Assembly (NCBI GenBank): GCA_964425215.1 | Contig: CAYRLW010000019.1 | Coordinates: 1 to 57,226 of the forward strand | Reading direction: 5' to 3' | Length of the DNA stretch: 57,226 nucleotides | From: CAYRLW01 sp964425215 | Lineage (GTDB): Bacteria; Spirochaetota; Spirochaetia; Treponematales; Breznakiellaceae | Shown here: positions 1-8,541 of the stretch, piece after piece | Layout of the letters: each line of letters starts with the position of its first letter | Numbering within the stretch: the first letter of the stretch is position 1 | Notes under the pieces: model-generated | The model's input: only the letters and a program-made list of their open reading frames with translations | The model's database searches: none | Told to the model about the DNA's origin: nothing | Position numbers and translations under genes: made by a program

Positions 1-1908
1 ACTTTTTTCGCGGCCGTGGGGGTTTTCTACCTCTTCTTTTTAAATCCCCTACTCCAAAGTTCCCTAGAGCGAGGTCTTGAAAGCCTGTTTGGAGCACGGA
101 GCGAGGTTTCGTCGTTCAATCTGGACCTGTTCCGTCTTCGTATCCGCATCGGGGATATCACCGTGGCGGACCGGAACGCACCGATGACCAACCTATTCCA
201 GATCCATCGGTTGGAGCTTCGTTTAAACCCTGCCGCGGCGTTCCGGGGCCGGCTGTATATCCAGGAAGGGCGGGCTGACGCTATACTTTTTGGTACCCCC
301 CGGGGAAGTTCGGGCCTTCTGTCTGGCTCGTCGGCACCGTCTCCAGGACCGTCTAAACCAAAGAATTCTGCCCCTCCCTTGGTAAACTGGGAAAACTTTT
401 CGGCCCAGGGTTTGCTTGATCGGGAGAAGGATACCCTAAAAAGTAAAAAGGCCTACGAAGACGCGGCCAAAGCCTACGCCGACGCGGTGGAAAAATGGAA
501 ACTCCGGATTACCGACACGGAAAAACGGGTAACGGAGGCTCAACGTTCGGCTCAGTCCGTGTTCGCCCTGGACGTTAAAAGTCTCAACACCCCATCCGCC
601 ATCGGCGAAGCCCTGGGGAACGTGCGGACCCTTTCGTCCCAGGCCCAAGGTTTGACCCAGGAGCTGGAAACCCTGAACCGGGATTTTACCGGGGATCTGA
701 AAACCGCTACGGACCTGGAAAAAGCGGCCCGCTTGTCGGTGGACGAGGATTGGGCCCGGTTAAAATCCTACGTCGATCCAAAGAGTGGCGCCGCCATGGA
801 AGCCCTGGAACCCTCGATTCGGGAAATCCTCTCCGATTCGGCCCAACGGTACGTCGCCTACGGCCAAAAGGCCCTGGACCTGATTTTGAAACTAAAGCAA
901 AAGGACGGGAAGTCCAAAACCAAAGCCGTCCCCGGGCCCCGAGGTCGGGACGTGGTATTTCCCTCGACCCAATACCCCCTGTTCACGCTGGCCCTGCTAC
1001 ATTCCGATTTTACCGTGGGCCCCCCGACCTCGGGGACCCGCTGGAACATGGAGTTACGGCACCTTTCCAGCGATAGCGATCTGATCGGGGAGCCCACGAG
1101 TCTAAAGCTTTCGGTGGCTGGCTCCTCGGGGGCCGCTGTTTCCGGGGCGGACGTGGCCACTGCCTCCGGAGCGGGTGCGGACGTGGCTACTGCCGCGGGG
1201 GCTGGCAGAGCCGGGTGGGCGGTGGATTCTTCCGCCGTCGCGGATTTCCGTTCCAATGCCAAGGACCGGTTTTCCTTCCATGTTTCTGGAAGGGACCTCC
1301 CCTTTGACGGGGGCTCCTCCTTTTCTGCCATTGGCATCGGGGGCTTTAGCGGAACCATGACCGCCCGTGTCGATGGTACCGGGAGTATAAACGGTTCCCT
1401 CGCCGGCGAAGGTACTATTCGGATAACCCAGGCCCAGTTACGACAACCCTCGACCACCCTAGCCCAAGCGGTGGCCGAAGCGGTAGCGACGGTGCCTTCC
1501 ATAGACGTGGGCCTTCAGTTTGCCCAGGATCAGGGTCAGGAGCCCCGCATTTCTCTGCAAACCAACTTAAATGATATGGTTCAGCGGATCGTTCAGAAGG
1601 CTATGGATAAATACGCCAAAACCGCCCAAGCCGAACTGGAGACCGCGTTTAAAAATTACGTGGGCGCCGAATTGGAAAGCCAGCTGGTTTCCAAGGAAGA
1701 CGCCAACAACCTGCTGGGGACTCTGCAGGGTGACCGGGCTTCATCGGAAAATCTGACGAAATCGCTGGACGCGAAAAAGGCCGAGCTGGAAAATCGCGGT
1801 AAAGCCCTTGGCCGGGACACGGTCCAAAAGGCGCTTGGCGAGGATCCGGGCTCGGCTATTCAAAAGGCCACCGATACGATCAAAAAAATCGAGGTTCCCA
1901 AGTTTTAA
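1..1908 (+). CDS. Large N-terminally anchored protein, 5' end cut by window edge
   Basis: The reading frame is open from base 1, so the start lies outside the window; the GTG at 16 is only the first internal start codon. The visible N-terminus has a hydrophobic stretch (VGVFYLFFLNPLL), then a section resembling AsmA-type outer-envelope assembly proteins (roughly residues 15-95), a charged coiled-coil middle (about 135-300), and a C-terminal part with a second AsmA-like stretch and a coiled-coil tail. It resembles an uncharacterised family of about 550-600 residues (TIGR03545-like) that I associate with spirochaetes; this is recognition, not a search. Around residues 377-398 an 11-residue unit (ADVATASGAG-type) is repeated twice in an Ala/Gly-rich insert. 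Function unknown; an inner-membrane anchored role in the envelope is inferred. Confidence 0.7.
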   Translation, partial: TFFAAVGVFYLFFLNPLLQSSLERGLESLFGARSEVSSFNLDLFRLRIRIGDITVADRNAPMTNLFQIHRLELRLNPAAAFRGRLYIQEGRADAILFGTPRGSSGLLSGSSAPSPGPSKPKNSAPPLVNWENFSAQGLLDREKDTLKSKKAYEDAAKAYADAVEKWKLRITDTEKRVTEAQRSAQSVFALDVKSLNTPSAIGEALGNVRTLSSQAQGLTQELETLNRDFTGDLKTATDLEKAARLSVDEDWARLKSYVDPKSGAAMEALEPSIREILSDSAQRYVAYGQKALDLILKLKQKDGKSKTKAVPGPRGRDVVFPSTQYPLFTLALLHSDFTVGPPTSGTRWNMELRHLSSDSDLIGEPTSLKLSVAGSSGAAVSGADVATASGAGADVATAAGAGRAGWAVDSSAVADFRSNAKDRFSFHVSGRDLPFDGGSSFSAIGIGGFSGTMTARVDGTGSINGSLAGEGTIRITQAQLRQPSTTLAQAVAEAVATVPSIDVGLQFAQDQGQEPRISLQTNLNDMVQRIVQKAMDKYAKTAQAELETAFKNYVGAELESQLVSKEDANNLLGTLQGDRASSENLTKSLDAKKAELENRGKALGRDTVQKALGEDPGSAIQKATDTIKKIEVPKF

Positions 1909-1927
1909 GGGATCGAAGGAAAATTAA

Positions 1928-1971
1928 AACCCCCTATTCCCTCGACCTAAGGTCGATTGGAACAGGGGGTT
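1928..1971 (+). terminator. Stem-loop after the first gene
   Basis: The arms at 1928-1940 (AACCCCCTATTCC) and 1959-1971 (GGAACAGGGGGTT) pair with one mismatch and enclose a second stem, CGACC-taa-GGTCG (1943-1955). It starts 20 bases after the stop codon. No long T tract follows, so it may be a processing or stability hairpin rather than a classical intrinsic terminator. Confidence 0.55.
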
Positions 1972-1996
1972 AGGGGTAATACCTAAAATATCCAAG

Positions 1997-2146
1997 GCTC
2001 TTTTAAAACTCAGGGAGTTTTGAAAGAGCAACCTTAGATGTACATGCAGTATTTTTACTATTCTATACTATGTAAATAATTATCTTTTTATTGTAAAAAT
2101 ACTGCAAGAGGTTTTTGCAAAAGTAACAGACTTTTGCAAAAACCTC
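1997..2146. repeat. Composite hairpin repeat, uninterrupted copy
   Basis: Three stems in a row: 1997-2029 (CTCTTTTAAAACTC-agg-GAGTTTTGAAAGAG core); a 62-bp inner unit at 2045-2106 whose 14-bp ends TGCAGTATTTTTAC and GTAAAAATACTGCA are perfect inverted repeats; and 2108-2146, a perfect 16-bp stem with loop TAACAGA. The same arrangement recurs at 20067-20293, where the inner unit is interrupted by a 109-bp element. It lies between two convergent genes, so the outer hairpins probably also end transcription in both directions. No coding capacity. Confidence 0.8.
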
Positions 2147-2152
2147 ATCAGA

Positions 2153-2974
2153 CTATTTTGAAAACGCCGGATACGTTTTTCCGCTCTCGTAGGTTCCCTC
2201 GCGTTTTTCGTTTTTAAGGGAGGGAATTTCGATAATCATACCCGGGTAGATCAGATTGGGGTTATCCTGATTCTTCAACTTGGGTTTATTGAACTGATAC
2301 AGCTGTTCCCATCGCCATGGATCGCCGTATACGGCCGTAAGGCCTGCGATGTTCCAAAAGCAATCCCTGGTTATAGCCCATTCCCGCACCACGTAGTACC
2401 GGGGTAGGGGAGTGGTTTCCACCACCGGCGCTTGAGGGGCGGGTGTGGCCGCGGGGGCAGGTGCTGGGGCAGGTGCAGGTGCAGGTGCAGGTGCAGGTGC
2501 AGGTGCAGGTGCTGGGGCGGGGGGCTGGGGTTGAGCCACCGTTCGTTTGATACTCCGGATAAGCTGGAGGGACGCTTCGGCCTTGGTCCGGCTATCGACC
2601 CAGGAGGCGCTAGCGTACAGGGCTTGGGCTTCCTTTAATAGGGCCTTGGCTTGGGACACCGTCGTCGTAGCGGCCTTACCGTCGGCGGTGTTTTCGATCT
2701 CGCTTATCGCTTCTTGGGCCATACTGATCGCGTTGGCCGCCCGATAGCGAAGCACCTCGTTGGCGGCAAACTCCTTGCTTAACTGGTACTCCGTACTCGC
2801 TTGGGCCGACAAGGTCGCGGCGGTCGCGTAATCCCCCGCCGCCATCGCCGCAGCCGCCTGTTTTTCGTAGGCCATCCCCGCTTTCTGGTGGTCATTATCC
2901 AAAAGATTTTGGGCCCCCGCCAAAGAAAGACCGAATATAACAAAAAAAATGGCACTTATCGTTATTTTCTTCAT
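2153..2974 (-). CDS. Secreted LysM-domain protein
   Basis: 273 residues. A signal peptide (MKKITISAIFFVIFGLSLAGA) is followed by an Ala-rich helical region (about 23-145) with conserved-looking helical pairs, then a Pro-Ala linker (about 150-180) built on a GGTGCA-type hexanucleotide repeat, then a C-terminal LysM domain (about 195-257: YYVVREWAITRDCFWNIAG ... LIYPGMIIEIPSL). LysM domains bind peptidoglycan, so the protein is probably periplasmic and wall-associated. The ATG has a GGGGG Shine-Dalgarno 7 bases upstream. The gene overlaps the upstream lipoprotein gene by 4 bases, so the two are probably translated together and may form one envelope complex. Hexanucleotide changes would lengthen or shorten the linker without breaking the frame. 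Confidence 0.85.
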   Translation of the reverse strand: MKKITISAIFFVIFGLSLAGAQNLLDNDHQKAGMAYEKQAAAAMAAGDYATAATLSAQASTEYQLSKEFAANEVLRYRAANAISMAQEAISEIENTADGKAATTTVSQAKALLKEAQALYASASWVDSRTKAEASLQLIRSIKRTVAQPQPPAPAPAPAPAPAPAPAPAPAPAPAATPAPQAPVVETTPLPRYYVVREWAITRDCFWNIAGLTAVYGDPWRWEQLYQFNKPKLKNQDNPNLIYPGMIIEIPSLKNEKREGTYESGKTYPAFSK

Positions 2975-3495
2975 TTTGTTTCCCCCGCGTTCGAGGAATC
3001 GGTAATCGATTTCAAGGCTTCCTGATCCTTAAGGATAGCCTGTTCGGCGGCCTTTCGATCCGACTCCGCTTGGGTTAACGCCTTTTCCGCCTTATCCTTT
3101 TCCGAAGATGCGGTAGCATACGCCTTCTTATAGGCTTCATCGGCCCCTATAAAGGCGGTATTGGATTGATCGAAGTTTCCTGAATTCTGCAGGGTAACAG
3201 CCTGGGCGTACAACGCTTCGCCTTGGTCAAAATCGGTCTTATCCGCCACGTTGGCCTTAATATCCATGGCTTTAGCCCGGGACGCATCCGCCGCTTTTCG
3301 CGATTGGATAAGATAATCGGGAACCTCCGCCGGCTTCGGTGCCGCTTCCGCAGGGGCTTCCGCCTTAGCCGGCGCGGTTGGAGCCGCAGGGGCCGCTTCC
3401 GGCTGGGCTTGGGTGCTCTTGGGAGCGCTGGCGCAGGAAAGTATGGACCAACTTAGTATCGTAGCAAGACCTATGAGGGACCAGGATACCTTCAT
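2971..3495 (-). CDS. Helical lipoprotein, partner of the LysM protein
   Basis: 174 residues from the ATG at 3495, preferred over the ATG at 3507 because GGAGG lies 5 bases upstream of it. The signal sequence ends in a lipobox-like ILSC, giving a mature lipid-anchored Cys. A Pro-Ala-Glu rich linker (about 25-60) leads into an Ala/Lys/Asp-rich helical domain that looks like the N-terminal helical region of the downstream LysM protein (both have repeated AQA/YAQA and AAE patterns), suggesting TPR-like or coiled-coil pairing. Function unknown; an outer-envelope anchor for the LysM protein is inferred from the overlap of the two genes. Confidence 0.8.
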   Translation of the reverse strand: MKVSWSLIGLATILSWSILSCASAPKSTQAQPEAAPAAPTAPAKAEAPAEAAPKPAEVPDYLIQSRKAADASRAKAMDIKANVADKTDFDQGEALYAQAVTLQNSGNFDQSNTAFIGADEAYKKAYATASSEKDKAEKALTQAESDRKAAEQAILKDQEALKSITDSSNAGETK

Positions 3496-3519
3496 ATAAA
3501 CCTCCATTTTCTTATAGCC

Positions 3520-3548
3520 ATTATTGGACCTGGATTCGGTTCTGTCAA
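3520..3548 (-). promoter_or_regulatory. Predicted promoter of the lipoprotein-LysM operon
   Basis: On the minus strand TTGACA (3543-3548) and AATAAT (3520-3525) are separated by exactly 17 bases. The predicted transcript start is about 20 bases upstream of the chosen ATG, leaving room for the GGAGG site. Confidence 0.65.
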
Positions 3549-3609
3549 TTCAAAAAATCAATAGGATCTGATTGATCATAGGGCTACGAATTCCGAAAAT
3601 CTTCTCTTT

Positions 3610-4467
3610 TTGGAACAAGCCCGAAGCGCTTTGGCGGCTTTAGCTATCGCTACGGGCGACGGATCCAAAGCGTCCTCTAATCAGGCTCCCCAGAGTCCCC
3701 CCGAATTAGATATAGGCTTTCCCCTTAGGGGCGAAGAAATGGAACGCCTGCAAAAAGCCTTGGCCCGCTCCGAACACCCCTATATTCTAGAGAAACTGAT
3801 AGAAAACTCCCTTCCCATGGATTCCATTTCCGCGCTACCGATTTTTACTACCATCGCGGAAACCGGTACGGTTATCGCGTGGCAAACCAAACCCGCCGGT
3901 TCTGCGGGAAAGGTCCTGGTTATTCTCTTTACAACCCCAACGGAAGAAGGGGAATTATCCTTTGTTTTATTTGACCCCTTCTACCCCGTCAAGGTTCCCC
4001 CGTATGCCCTGTCGGCAACCAAACCCAAGCCCTTGGGCCGTCTCCCCCGAATCCTCATCGTCGACGACGATCCCGTCGCCTTGATGATCCTTCAGTATTA
4101 TCTAGCCATCTACGGTCGAGTCGATACGGCTATGCAAGGGCGGGAGGCGATCGAAAAATTTCAATCGGCCCTGGCTAACGATCCCTACGACGCTTTGTTT
4201 TTAGATATCATGATGCCCGAAATGGACGGCCATCAGACCTTAAAAACAATCCGATCGGCGGAAGATAAAGCGGGAATCCTGATTGGGGACGGTTGCCGGG
4301 TCGCCATGGTTAGCGCCCTATCGGACTTTGCCACCATTTCGACCTCATTCCAGGATCAATGCGACGTATACTTGGTTAAGCCCTTTGAGCGGGATGCGAT
4401 CCAAAACGTAATGGTTAAATTTGGCCTTAAACCCATGGACATCAACGCCAAACAGGTTCCCTTATAG
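3610..4467 (+). CDS. Response-regulator receiver protein with unknown N-terminal domain
   Basis: 285 residues if translation begins at the TTG at 3610; no better start lies upstream (in-frame TAG at 3562). An alternative is the ATG at 3739 with a GGGG-rich stretch ahead of it. The C-terminal half (about 150-270) is a CheY-like receiver domain: ILIVDDDP acid pocket, LFLDIMMPEMDG with the phospho-acceptor Asp, VAMVSA, and the conserved Lys in VYLVKPF. The N-terminal 140 residues are not recognised. No output DNA-binding domain follows, so it is probably a stand-alone phospho-relay or protein-interaction regulator. It is the only receiver protein in a window with three orphan histidine kinases. 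Confidence 0.75.
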   Translation: MEQARSALAALAIATGDGSKASSNQAPQSPPELDIGFPLRGEEMERLQKALARSEHPYILEKLIENSLPMDSISALPIFTTIAETGTVIAWQTKPAGSAGKVLVILFTTPTEEGELSFVLFDPFYPVKVPPYALSATKPKPLGRLPRILIVDDDPVALMILQYYLAIYGRVDTAMQGREAIEKFQSALANDPYDALFLDIMMPEMDGHQTLKTIRSAEDKAGILIGDGCRVAMVSALSDFATISTSFQDQCDVYLVKPFERDAIQNVMVKFGLKPMDINAKQVPL

Positions 4468-4526
4468 GTATTTTCATTTAAAACGGTTTTAAGCTTTAAA
4501 AGGGCCACCGCTTGCTTAGTTTTTGA

Positions 4527-5381
4527 TTATCCTGACACATGGGCAACCGCTTCCCAGCTTCGTTTTAGTAGGGGTTCAAGTTCCTTCTCCCGTCGTGCCA
4601 GAATCATGGTATAGATACAATCCACCACCAGGAGCTGACCGAATCGAGAAAGAGTAGCTCCTTCTCTAAACAAAGATTCAATATTTGGCACAAGAAGGGA
4701 AATATCCGCGAGACGCGAGAGAGAGTTGCCCCCAATACGGGTTATGGCGATGACGGTACTATCACTTTTTTTTGCCTCCCGGGCTGTTTTTAAAACGCTG
4801 GAAGTTTCACCCGAATAAGAAATGGCGATAAGAAGTCCGTTCTTTTTAAGAGCGCAGGCCTGTACGATCTGCAAATCACTGTCGGCGGTATAGAGGGCTT
4901 GTAATCCAAGCCGTGCCAACTTCTGTTGTAAATCAATTGCCACAATACCCGAAGCTCCCACACCACTAATAAGTATATAGGGGGCTAAAAGTATGGCCTG
5001 CACAGTTTTTTCAAGCTGTTGCTGATCCAAAACCTTTTCTATGCCCTGTAGGCTTTCTACGGTATTATGAACCACCAGTTGAACCAATTCTCCCGCAGAA
5101 GTTTCTTCGGAAAGTTTCGCCATGGGGCTCTGTTCTGGAATGTTTTCGGAAGAAAAAACTTCTTTGGTTAAAGCTAGACGCAATTCCGAATATCCCGCGT
5201 AGCCCAGCCGGTTTGCGAATCGGATGCATGCGGCTGTACTAGACTGGGTATGTTGGGACAACTCCTTAACCCCCATGGAAACCGCTTGGGTAGGGTTTGC
5301 CAAAAGAAATTCGGCTATTTTACGTTCGCTGGGAGCAAGGTTGGAAAGAAACTGTTTGATAAGATATAAACAACCACTCAT
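4527..5381 (-). CDS. RpiR/MurR-family transcriptional regulator
   Basis: 284 residues from the ATG at 5381; the frame stays open upstream, but homology begins only here (MSGCLYLIKQFLSNLAPSER). An N-terminal HTH_6 domain (about 1-80: SERKIAEFLLANP, GVKELSQHTQSSTAACIRFANRLGY) is followed by a SIS sugar-phosphate binding domain (about 120-250: ILISGVGASGIVAIDLQQKL, LLIAISYSGETSSVLKTA). Members of this family, such as MurR of E. coli, sense amino-sugar phosphates; MurR senses MurNAc-6-phosphate. It is transcribed divergently from anmK, so control of the cell-wall recycling genes, and of itself, is the likely role. A 15-bp perfect palindrome covers its start codon. Confidence 0.88.
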   Translation of the reverse strand: MSGCLYLIKQFLSNLAPSERKIAEFLLANPTQAVSMGVKELSQHTQSSTAACIRFANRLGYAGYSELRLALTKEVFSSENIPEQSPMAKLSEETSAGELVQLVVHNTVESLQGIEKVLDQQQLEKTVQAILLAPYILISGVGASGIVAIDLQQKLARLGLQALYTADSDLQIVQACALKKNGLLIAISYSGETSSVLKTAREAKKSDSTVIAITRIGGNSLSRLADISLLVPNIESLFREGATLSRFGQLLVVDCIYTMILARREKELEPLLKRSWEAVAHVSG

Positions 5382-5390
5382 AATATGAGT
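5376..5390. promoter_or_regulatory. Perfect 15-bp palindrome over the rpiR start codon
   Basis: ACTCATA-A-TATGAGT reads the same on both strands and contains the start codon of the RpiR gene (5379-5381). It could be an autoregulatory operator or a structure masking translation initiation. No second copy was found near the 18.5 kb control region, which argues for a local rather than a regulon-wide site. Confidence 0.4.
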
Positions 5391-5423
5391 ATATCCTATA
5401 AGCAAGAAAATGAAAATATGTTT

Positions 5424-5440
5424 TATTATTAAAAATAATA
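5424..5440. promoter_or_regulatory. AT-rich inverted repeat in the rpiR-anmK spacer
   Basis: TATTATT-aaa-AATAATA, 7-bp arms, lies in the A/T-rich DNA just upstream of the predicted anmK promoter. An operator or UP-element role is possible. Such a repeat can easily arise by chance in DNA this AT-rich. Confidence 0.3.
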
Positions 5441-5444
5441 TTTT

Positions 5445-5494
5445 AAAATTTATTTTTGTTTTTACTTGACAATTCAAGATTACGGGGTGACAAT
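5445..5494 (+). promoter_or_regulatory. Predicted anmK promoter with conserved upstream block
   Basis: TTGACA (5466-5471), 17-base spacer, GACAAT (5489-5494). The block 5445-5472, an A/T tract running into the -35 box, matches 18516-18543 at 25 of 28 positions; that second copy precedes the sugar-transporter gene. Both promoters have the same 17-base spacing and similar weak -10 boxes (GACAAT, GAAAAT). The tract resembles an UP element. The leader to anmK would be about 195 bases. Confidence 0.6.
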
Positions 5495-5591
5495 TGAGCT
5501 GGGAGTTTGCCCGGGGTGTTCCCATATAACCTAAAAAATCGCATAACTGGCGTTTTTTTGCTTTGCAAACCCCCACATCGACCACGTTTAT

Positions 5592-5630
5592 CCTGGTTTT
5601 CAGCCCCTTATAGTACCAGGGACCTGAAAA
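5592..5630 (+). promoter_or_regulatory. Possible two-state structure in the anmK leader
   Basis: Two stems compete or cross in the untranslated leader: CCTGGT (5592-5597) with ACCAGG (5615-5620), and TTTTCAG (5597-5603) with CTGAAAA (5624-5630). They interleave with no loop between the first two strands, so they are likely alternative rather than simultaneous. I do not recognise a known riboswitch class. Confidence 0.25.
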
Positions 5631-5694
5631 TCCGTAAAATCGTTCGGTTGATTAATTTTTTGTTTTTACCTTGGATTTTTGAAGGATATGCACC

Positions 5695-6924
5695 ATGGGA
5701 AAATTATTTGACACATCTGGTTATCGTGCCCGCACGGAGCATCGTCTTATCGGTGTAATGTCAGGTACCTCCTTGGATGGAATAGACGCGGTTCTTGTCT
5801 CCGTACTGACGGATAAAAATCAGCACCTTTCCCATGTGCGTTTAGAAGATCAGTTTTCTCTTCCCTATAACGGAGAATTGAAGGCTCTGTTACATAAACT
5901 TTGCATACCCGGTTCGGCGGATATCAACGATATTACCCGAGCCCATTTTGGACTTTCCCACTGGAATGCCCGGGCCATTAAGGGCCTTATAGAAAAGGGG
6001 CCCTATGATATTACGTCCATCGACGCGGTATGTATGCATGGACAAACCATTTGGCACGCTCCGGAACCTCAGGCGTTCCCGGGGCCCGAGGGAAGCTTGG
6101 AAATAACCGGGACTTTGCAGATATCAAACCCATCGGTGGTCGCGTCGTTGACTGGTCTTCCGGTTATTTCGGACTTTCGTTCAGCGGATATGGCGGAGGG
6201 TGGCCAAGGGGCTCCGTTGGCTCCCTACATAGATGCTTTACTCTTTGGAGTAAAGGATAAGGCTGTGGCGGTACAAAATATTGGAGGAATTGGAAATGTA
6301 ACCGTACTTCCTTCTGGCGATACGACGGAGGGGGTCTTTGCTTTTGATACGGGCCCGGGAAACATGATAATAGATTCCCTGGTTTCTATGGGAACCGGAG
6401 GTCAGAAATCTTACGATCCTGGGGGGGCCATAGCTCAAAAGGGATCTGTCCATAGGGAATTGCTTTTGGCTTTGATGAAGGACCCATATTTTTCAAAAAA
6501 ACCTCCAAAAAGCACGGGAAGGGAAGTATATGGGACGGAATTTTCCGTGGCTTTTCAGCGTAAAGCCCAGGAGTTGGGTCTTTCTTTTGAAGATACCATC
6601 GCAACCGCAACTGCTTTTACTGCCTATTCCATTGCCCAAGCCTACAAGGATTTTGTAATACCCCTTATCCCCATACAGTCAGTGATTGTTTGTGGCGGGG
6701 GAGCGAAAAATAAAACCCTTCTACGGTTACTTCAAAATTATTTACCCCCTGGGATTGGGGTACAAACGTCCGATGAATTGGGCATCCCCGATCAAGCTCG
6801 AGAAGCTATGGCCTTTGCCCTATTGGGTCATGAATCCTTAATGGGAAAACCCGCCAATATTCCCGCGGTTACCGGAGCAAAAAAATCGGTGATTTTAGGA
6901 ACTATTACCTTGGGACATATCTGA
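5695..6924 (+). CDS. anmK: Anhydro-N-acetylmuramic acid kinase
   Basis: 409 residues, close to the family's usual ~370-400. AnmK opens the 1,6-anhydro ring of anhydro-MurNAc and phosphorylates it with ATP to give MurNAc-6-phosphate in the cytosol, the substrate of MurQ. The family signature IGVMSGTSLDGIDAV is at residues 19-33, with conserved VCMHGQTIWHAP, DFRSADMAEGGQGAPL and GPGNMIIDSL further on, and a C-terminal VIVCGGGAKN. AAGGA lies 8 bases before the ATG. It is divergent from the RpiR regulator and heads a run of peptide-uptake and peptide-modifying genes. MurQ, its metabolic partner, is 15 kb downstream in the same cluster. Confidence 0.95.
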   Translation: MGKLFDTSGYRARTEHRLIGVMSGTSLDGIDAVLVSVLTDKNQHLSHVRLEDQFSLPYNGELKALLHKLCIPGSADINDITRAHFGLSHWNARAIKGLIEKGPYDITSIDAVCMHGQTIWHAPEPQAFPGPEGSLEITGTLQISNPSVVASLTGLPVISDFRSADMAEGGQGAPLAPYIDALLFGVKDKAVAVQNIGGIGNVTVLPSGDTTEGVFAFDTGPGNMIIDSLVSMGTGGQKSYDPGGAIAQKGSVHRELLLALMKDPYFSKKPPKSTGREVYGTEFSVAFQRKAQELGLSFEDTIATATAFTAYSIAQAYKDFVIPLIPIQSVIVCGGGAKNKTLLRLLQNYLPPGIGVQTSDELGIPDQAREAMAFALLGHESLMGKPANIPAVTGAKKSVILGTITLGHI

Positions 6925-6962
6925 CCTGTGTCGGATAACAACTTTCTATAAAGGGGTGTGGG

Positions 6963-8513
6963 ATGAAAAAGACTGTTTTTTTGATGATAAGCCTAATCAT
7001 AATGGCTGTATCGGTAACTCCGGCTTTGTTTGCCAAGGGGGCAGAAGAAAAAACTTCCCCTACGCCTACAAAGGCCAACACGTTAACCATTGGGGTCAGT
7101 CAAGAAGCGGTGGGGCTGGATCCACATATCGTGACAGCGTTTTCGTCCATGCGACGCATCGATTTGCTGTATAACCGGCTGGTTCGATTGGACGATACCA
7201 TGAAAATTGTTCCAGACCTGGCTGAATCCTGGGAGATCCCAAACAATTTGACCTATATTTTTCATTTAAGAAAGGGGGTCAAGTTTCATAACGGAAGAGA
7301 AATGGTCGCTTCGGACGTTAAGTATTCTTTGGAACGGGTTCTGGACCCCGCCACCGCCTCTCCGGGCCGTTCGTATATTTCCACTATTTCAAAAATAGAG
7401 ACCCCCGACGATTATACGGTAAAGCTTACCCTTTCAAGTCCCCTTGCTTCACTGCTTGATGCCCTTACATCCAATAATATTTCCATAGTTCCTAAGGAAG
7501 CGGTGGACGCAAACGGTAATCTGCAACGAATTGCCGTGGGAACGGGCCCCTATATGCTTAAAGAATGGGTAGCCGATAATTCGATGACCCTGGTTAAAAA
7601 CCCTAATTACTTTGAAAAGGACCTTCCCTTAACTGATACAGTAATTTTTAAGGTTATTCCGGAAGAAGCGTCCCTTTACGCTGGCGTACGGTCAGGCAAC
7701 TTGGATATGGCGACCATAAACGACGGGGCTATTATCCGTCAAGCTGTGGGGGATAAAAATGTTGTGGTTATGAGTAAACCGGGAATGAATGTTCGGGTAT
7801 TCAGTTTTAATAATCAAAAAAAACCCTTCGACGATGTTCGAGTCCGTCAAGCGGTGGCTTTAGCTTTGGATAGGTCCGAAATTATATCACTAGCCGAGTA
7901 CGGCATGGCCGCCCCTACTGGACCTATACCCATATCGGCAAAAGAATGGGCCATTCCTCCAGAACAGCTTCCCTTTGGTAAACCCGATTACGCCAAAGCA
8001 AAACAATTGCTCACAGAAGCCGGATTCCCGAATGGTTTTAGTTTTGACATTGTTTGTTCCGCGACCTATGAAGGTGGCCTCGCGGTTGCCCAGGTTGTCC
8101 AAAATGAACTAAAAAACATCGGGCTTACGGCGAATTTGGATGTGGTAGAATGGGGAAACTATATCGACCGGTGGAAAAAACGAGACTTCTCTACCATGGT
8201 TGAATTGCGTGGAGGAAGTAGTGAACCTGATCGTTTCCTTTTCCGGTCTCTACACAGTACCGGTGGGGTTAATAACTTTATGTTTAAAGATAAGGAAGTG
8301 GATAGTCTGTTGGAATTGGGTCGGGAACAGACTATTCCAGCCGAACGGAAGGCAACCTACGATAAGCTCCAGCGACTTTTAAGCGAGAAAGCTCCCCTGG
8401 TTTTTTTGTACTGTCCCAACGAAAATCAAGTTCTTAGTACCCATGTAAGGGGATTTAAGTTGGTTGGCAATGGAAGTCTATACTATATTACCACTGCGGA
8501 AGTAAATAAGTAA
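6963..8513 (+). CDS. Peptide ABC transporter substrate-binding protein
   Basis: 516 residues, family 5 (DppA/OppA/MppA-like) solute-binding protein. A signal peptide (MKKTVFLMISLIIMAVSVTPALFA) precedes the mature start near KGAEE. Typical family segments are present: IGVSQEAVGLDPH, DLAESWEI, FHLRKGVKFHNGR, VGTGPYML, and VRQAVALALDRSEI. It would capture oligopeptides in the periplasm for the permease/ATPase genes just downstream. Its place after anmK and before a dipeptide epimerase suggests muropeptides or their stem peptides as ligand; this is context, not residue-level evidence. GGGG lies ahead of the ATG. A strong stem-loop separates it from the permease genes, as expected for a binding protein made in excess. 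Confidence 0.9.
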   Translation: MKKTVFLMISLIIMAVSVTPALFAKGAEEKTSPTPTKANTLTIGVSQEAVGLDPHIVTAFSSMRRIDLLYNRLVRLDDTMKIVPDLAESWEIPNNLTYIFHLRKGVKFHNGREMVASDVKYSLERVLDPATASPGRSYISTISKIETPDDYTVKLTLSSPLASLLDALTSNNISIVPKEAVDANGNLQRIAVGTGPYMLKEWVADNSMTLVKNPNYFEKDLPLTDTVIFKVIPEEASLYAGVRSGNLDMATINDGAIIRQAVGDKNVVVMSKPGMNVRVFSFNNQKKPFDDVRVRQAVALALDRSEIISLAEYGMAAPTGPIPISAKEWAIPPEQLPFGKPDYAKAKQLLTEAGFPNGFSFDIVCSATYEGGLAVAQVVQNELKNIGLTANLDVVEWGNYIDRWKKRDFSTMVELRGGSSEPDRFLFRSLHSTGGVNNFMFKDKEVDSLLELGREQTIPAERKATYDKLQRLLSEKAPLVFLYCPNENQVLSTHVRGFKLVGNGSLYYITTAEVNK

Positions 8514-8541
8514 AACCTTAGGATTCTGTGGAACTGGCAGG

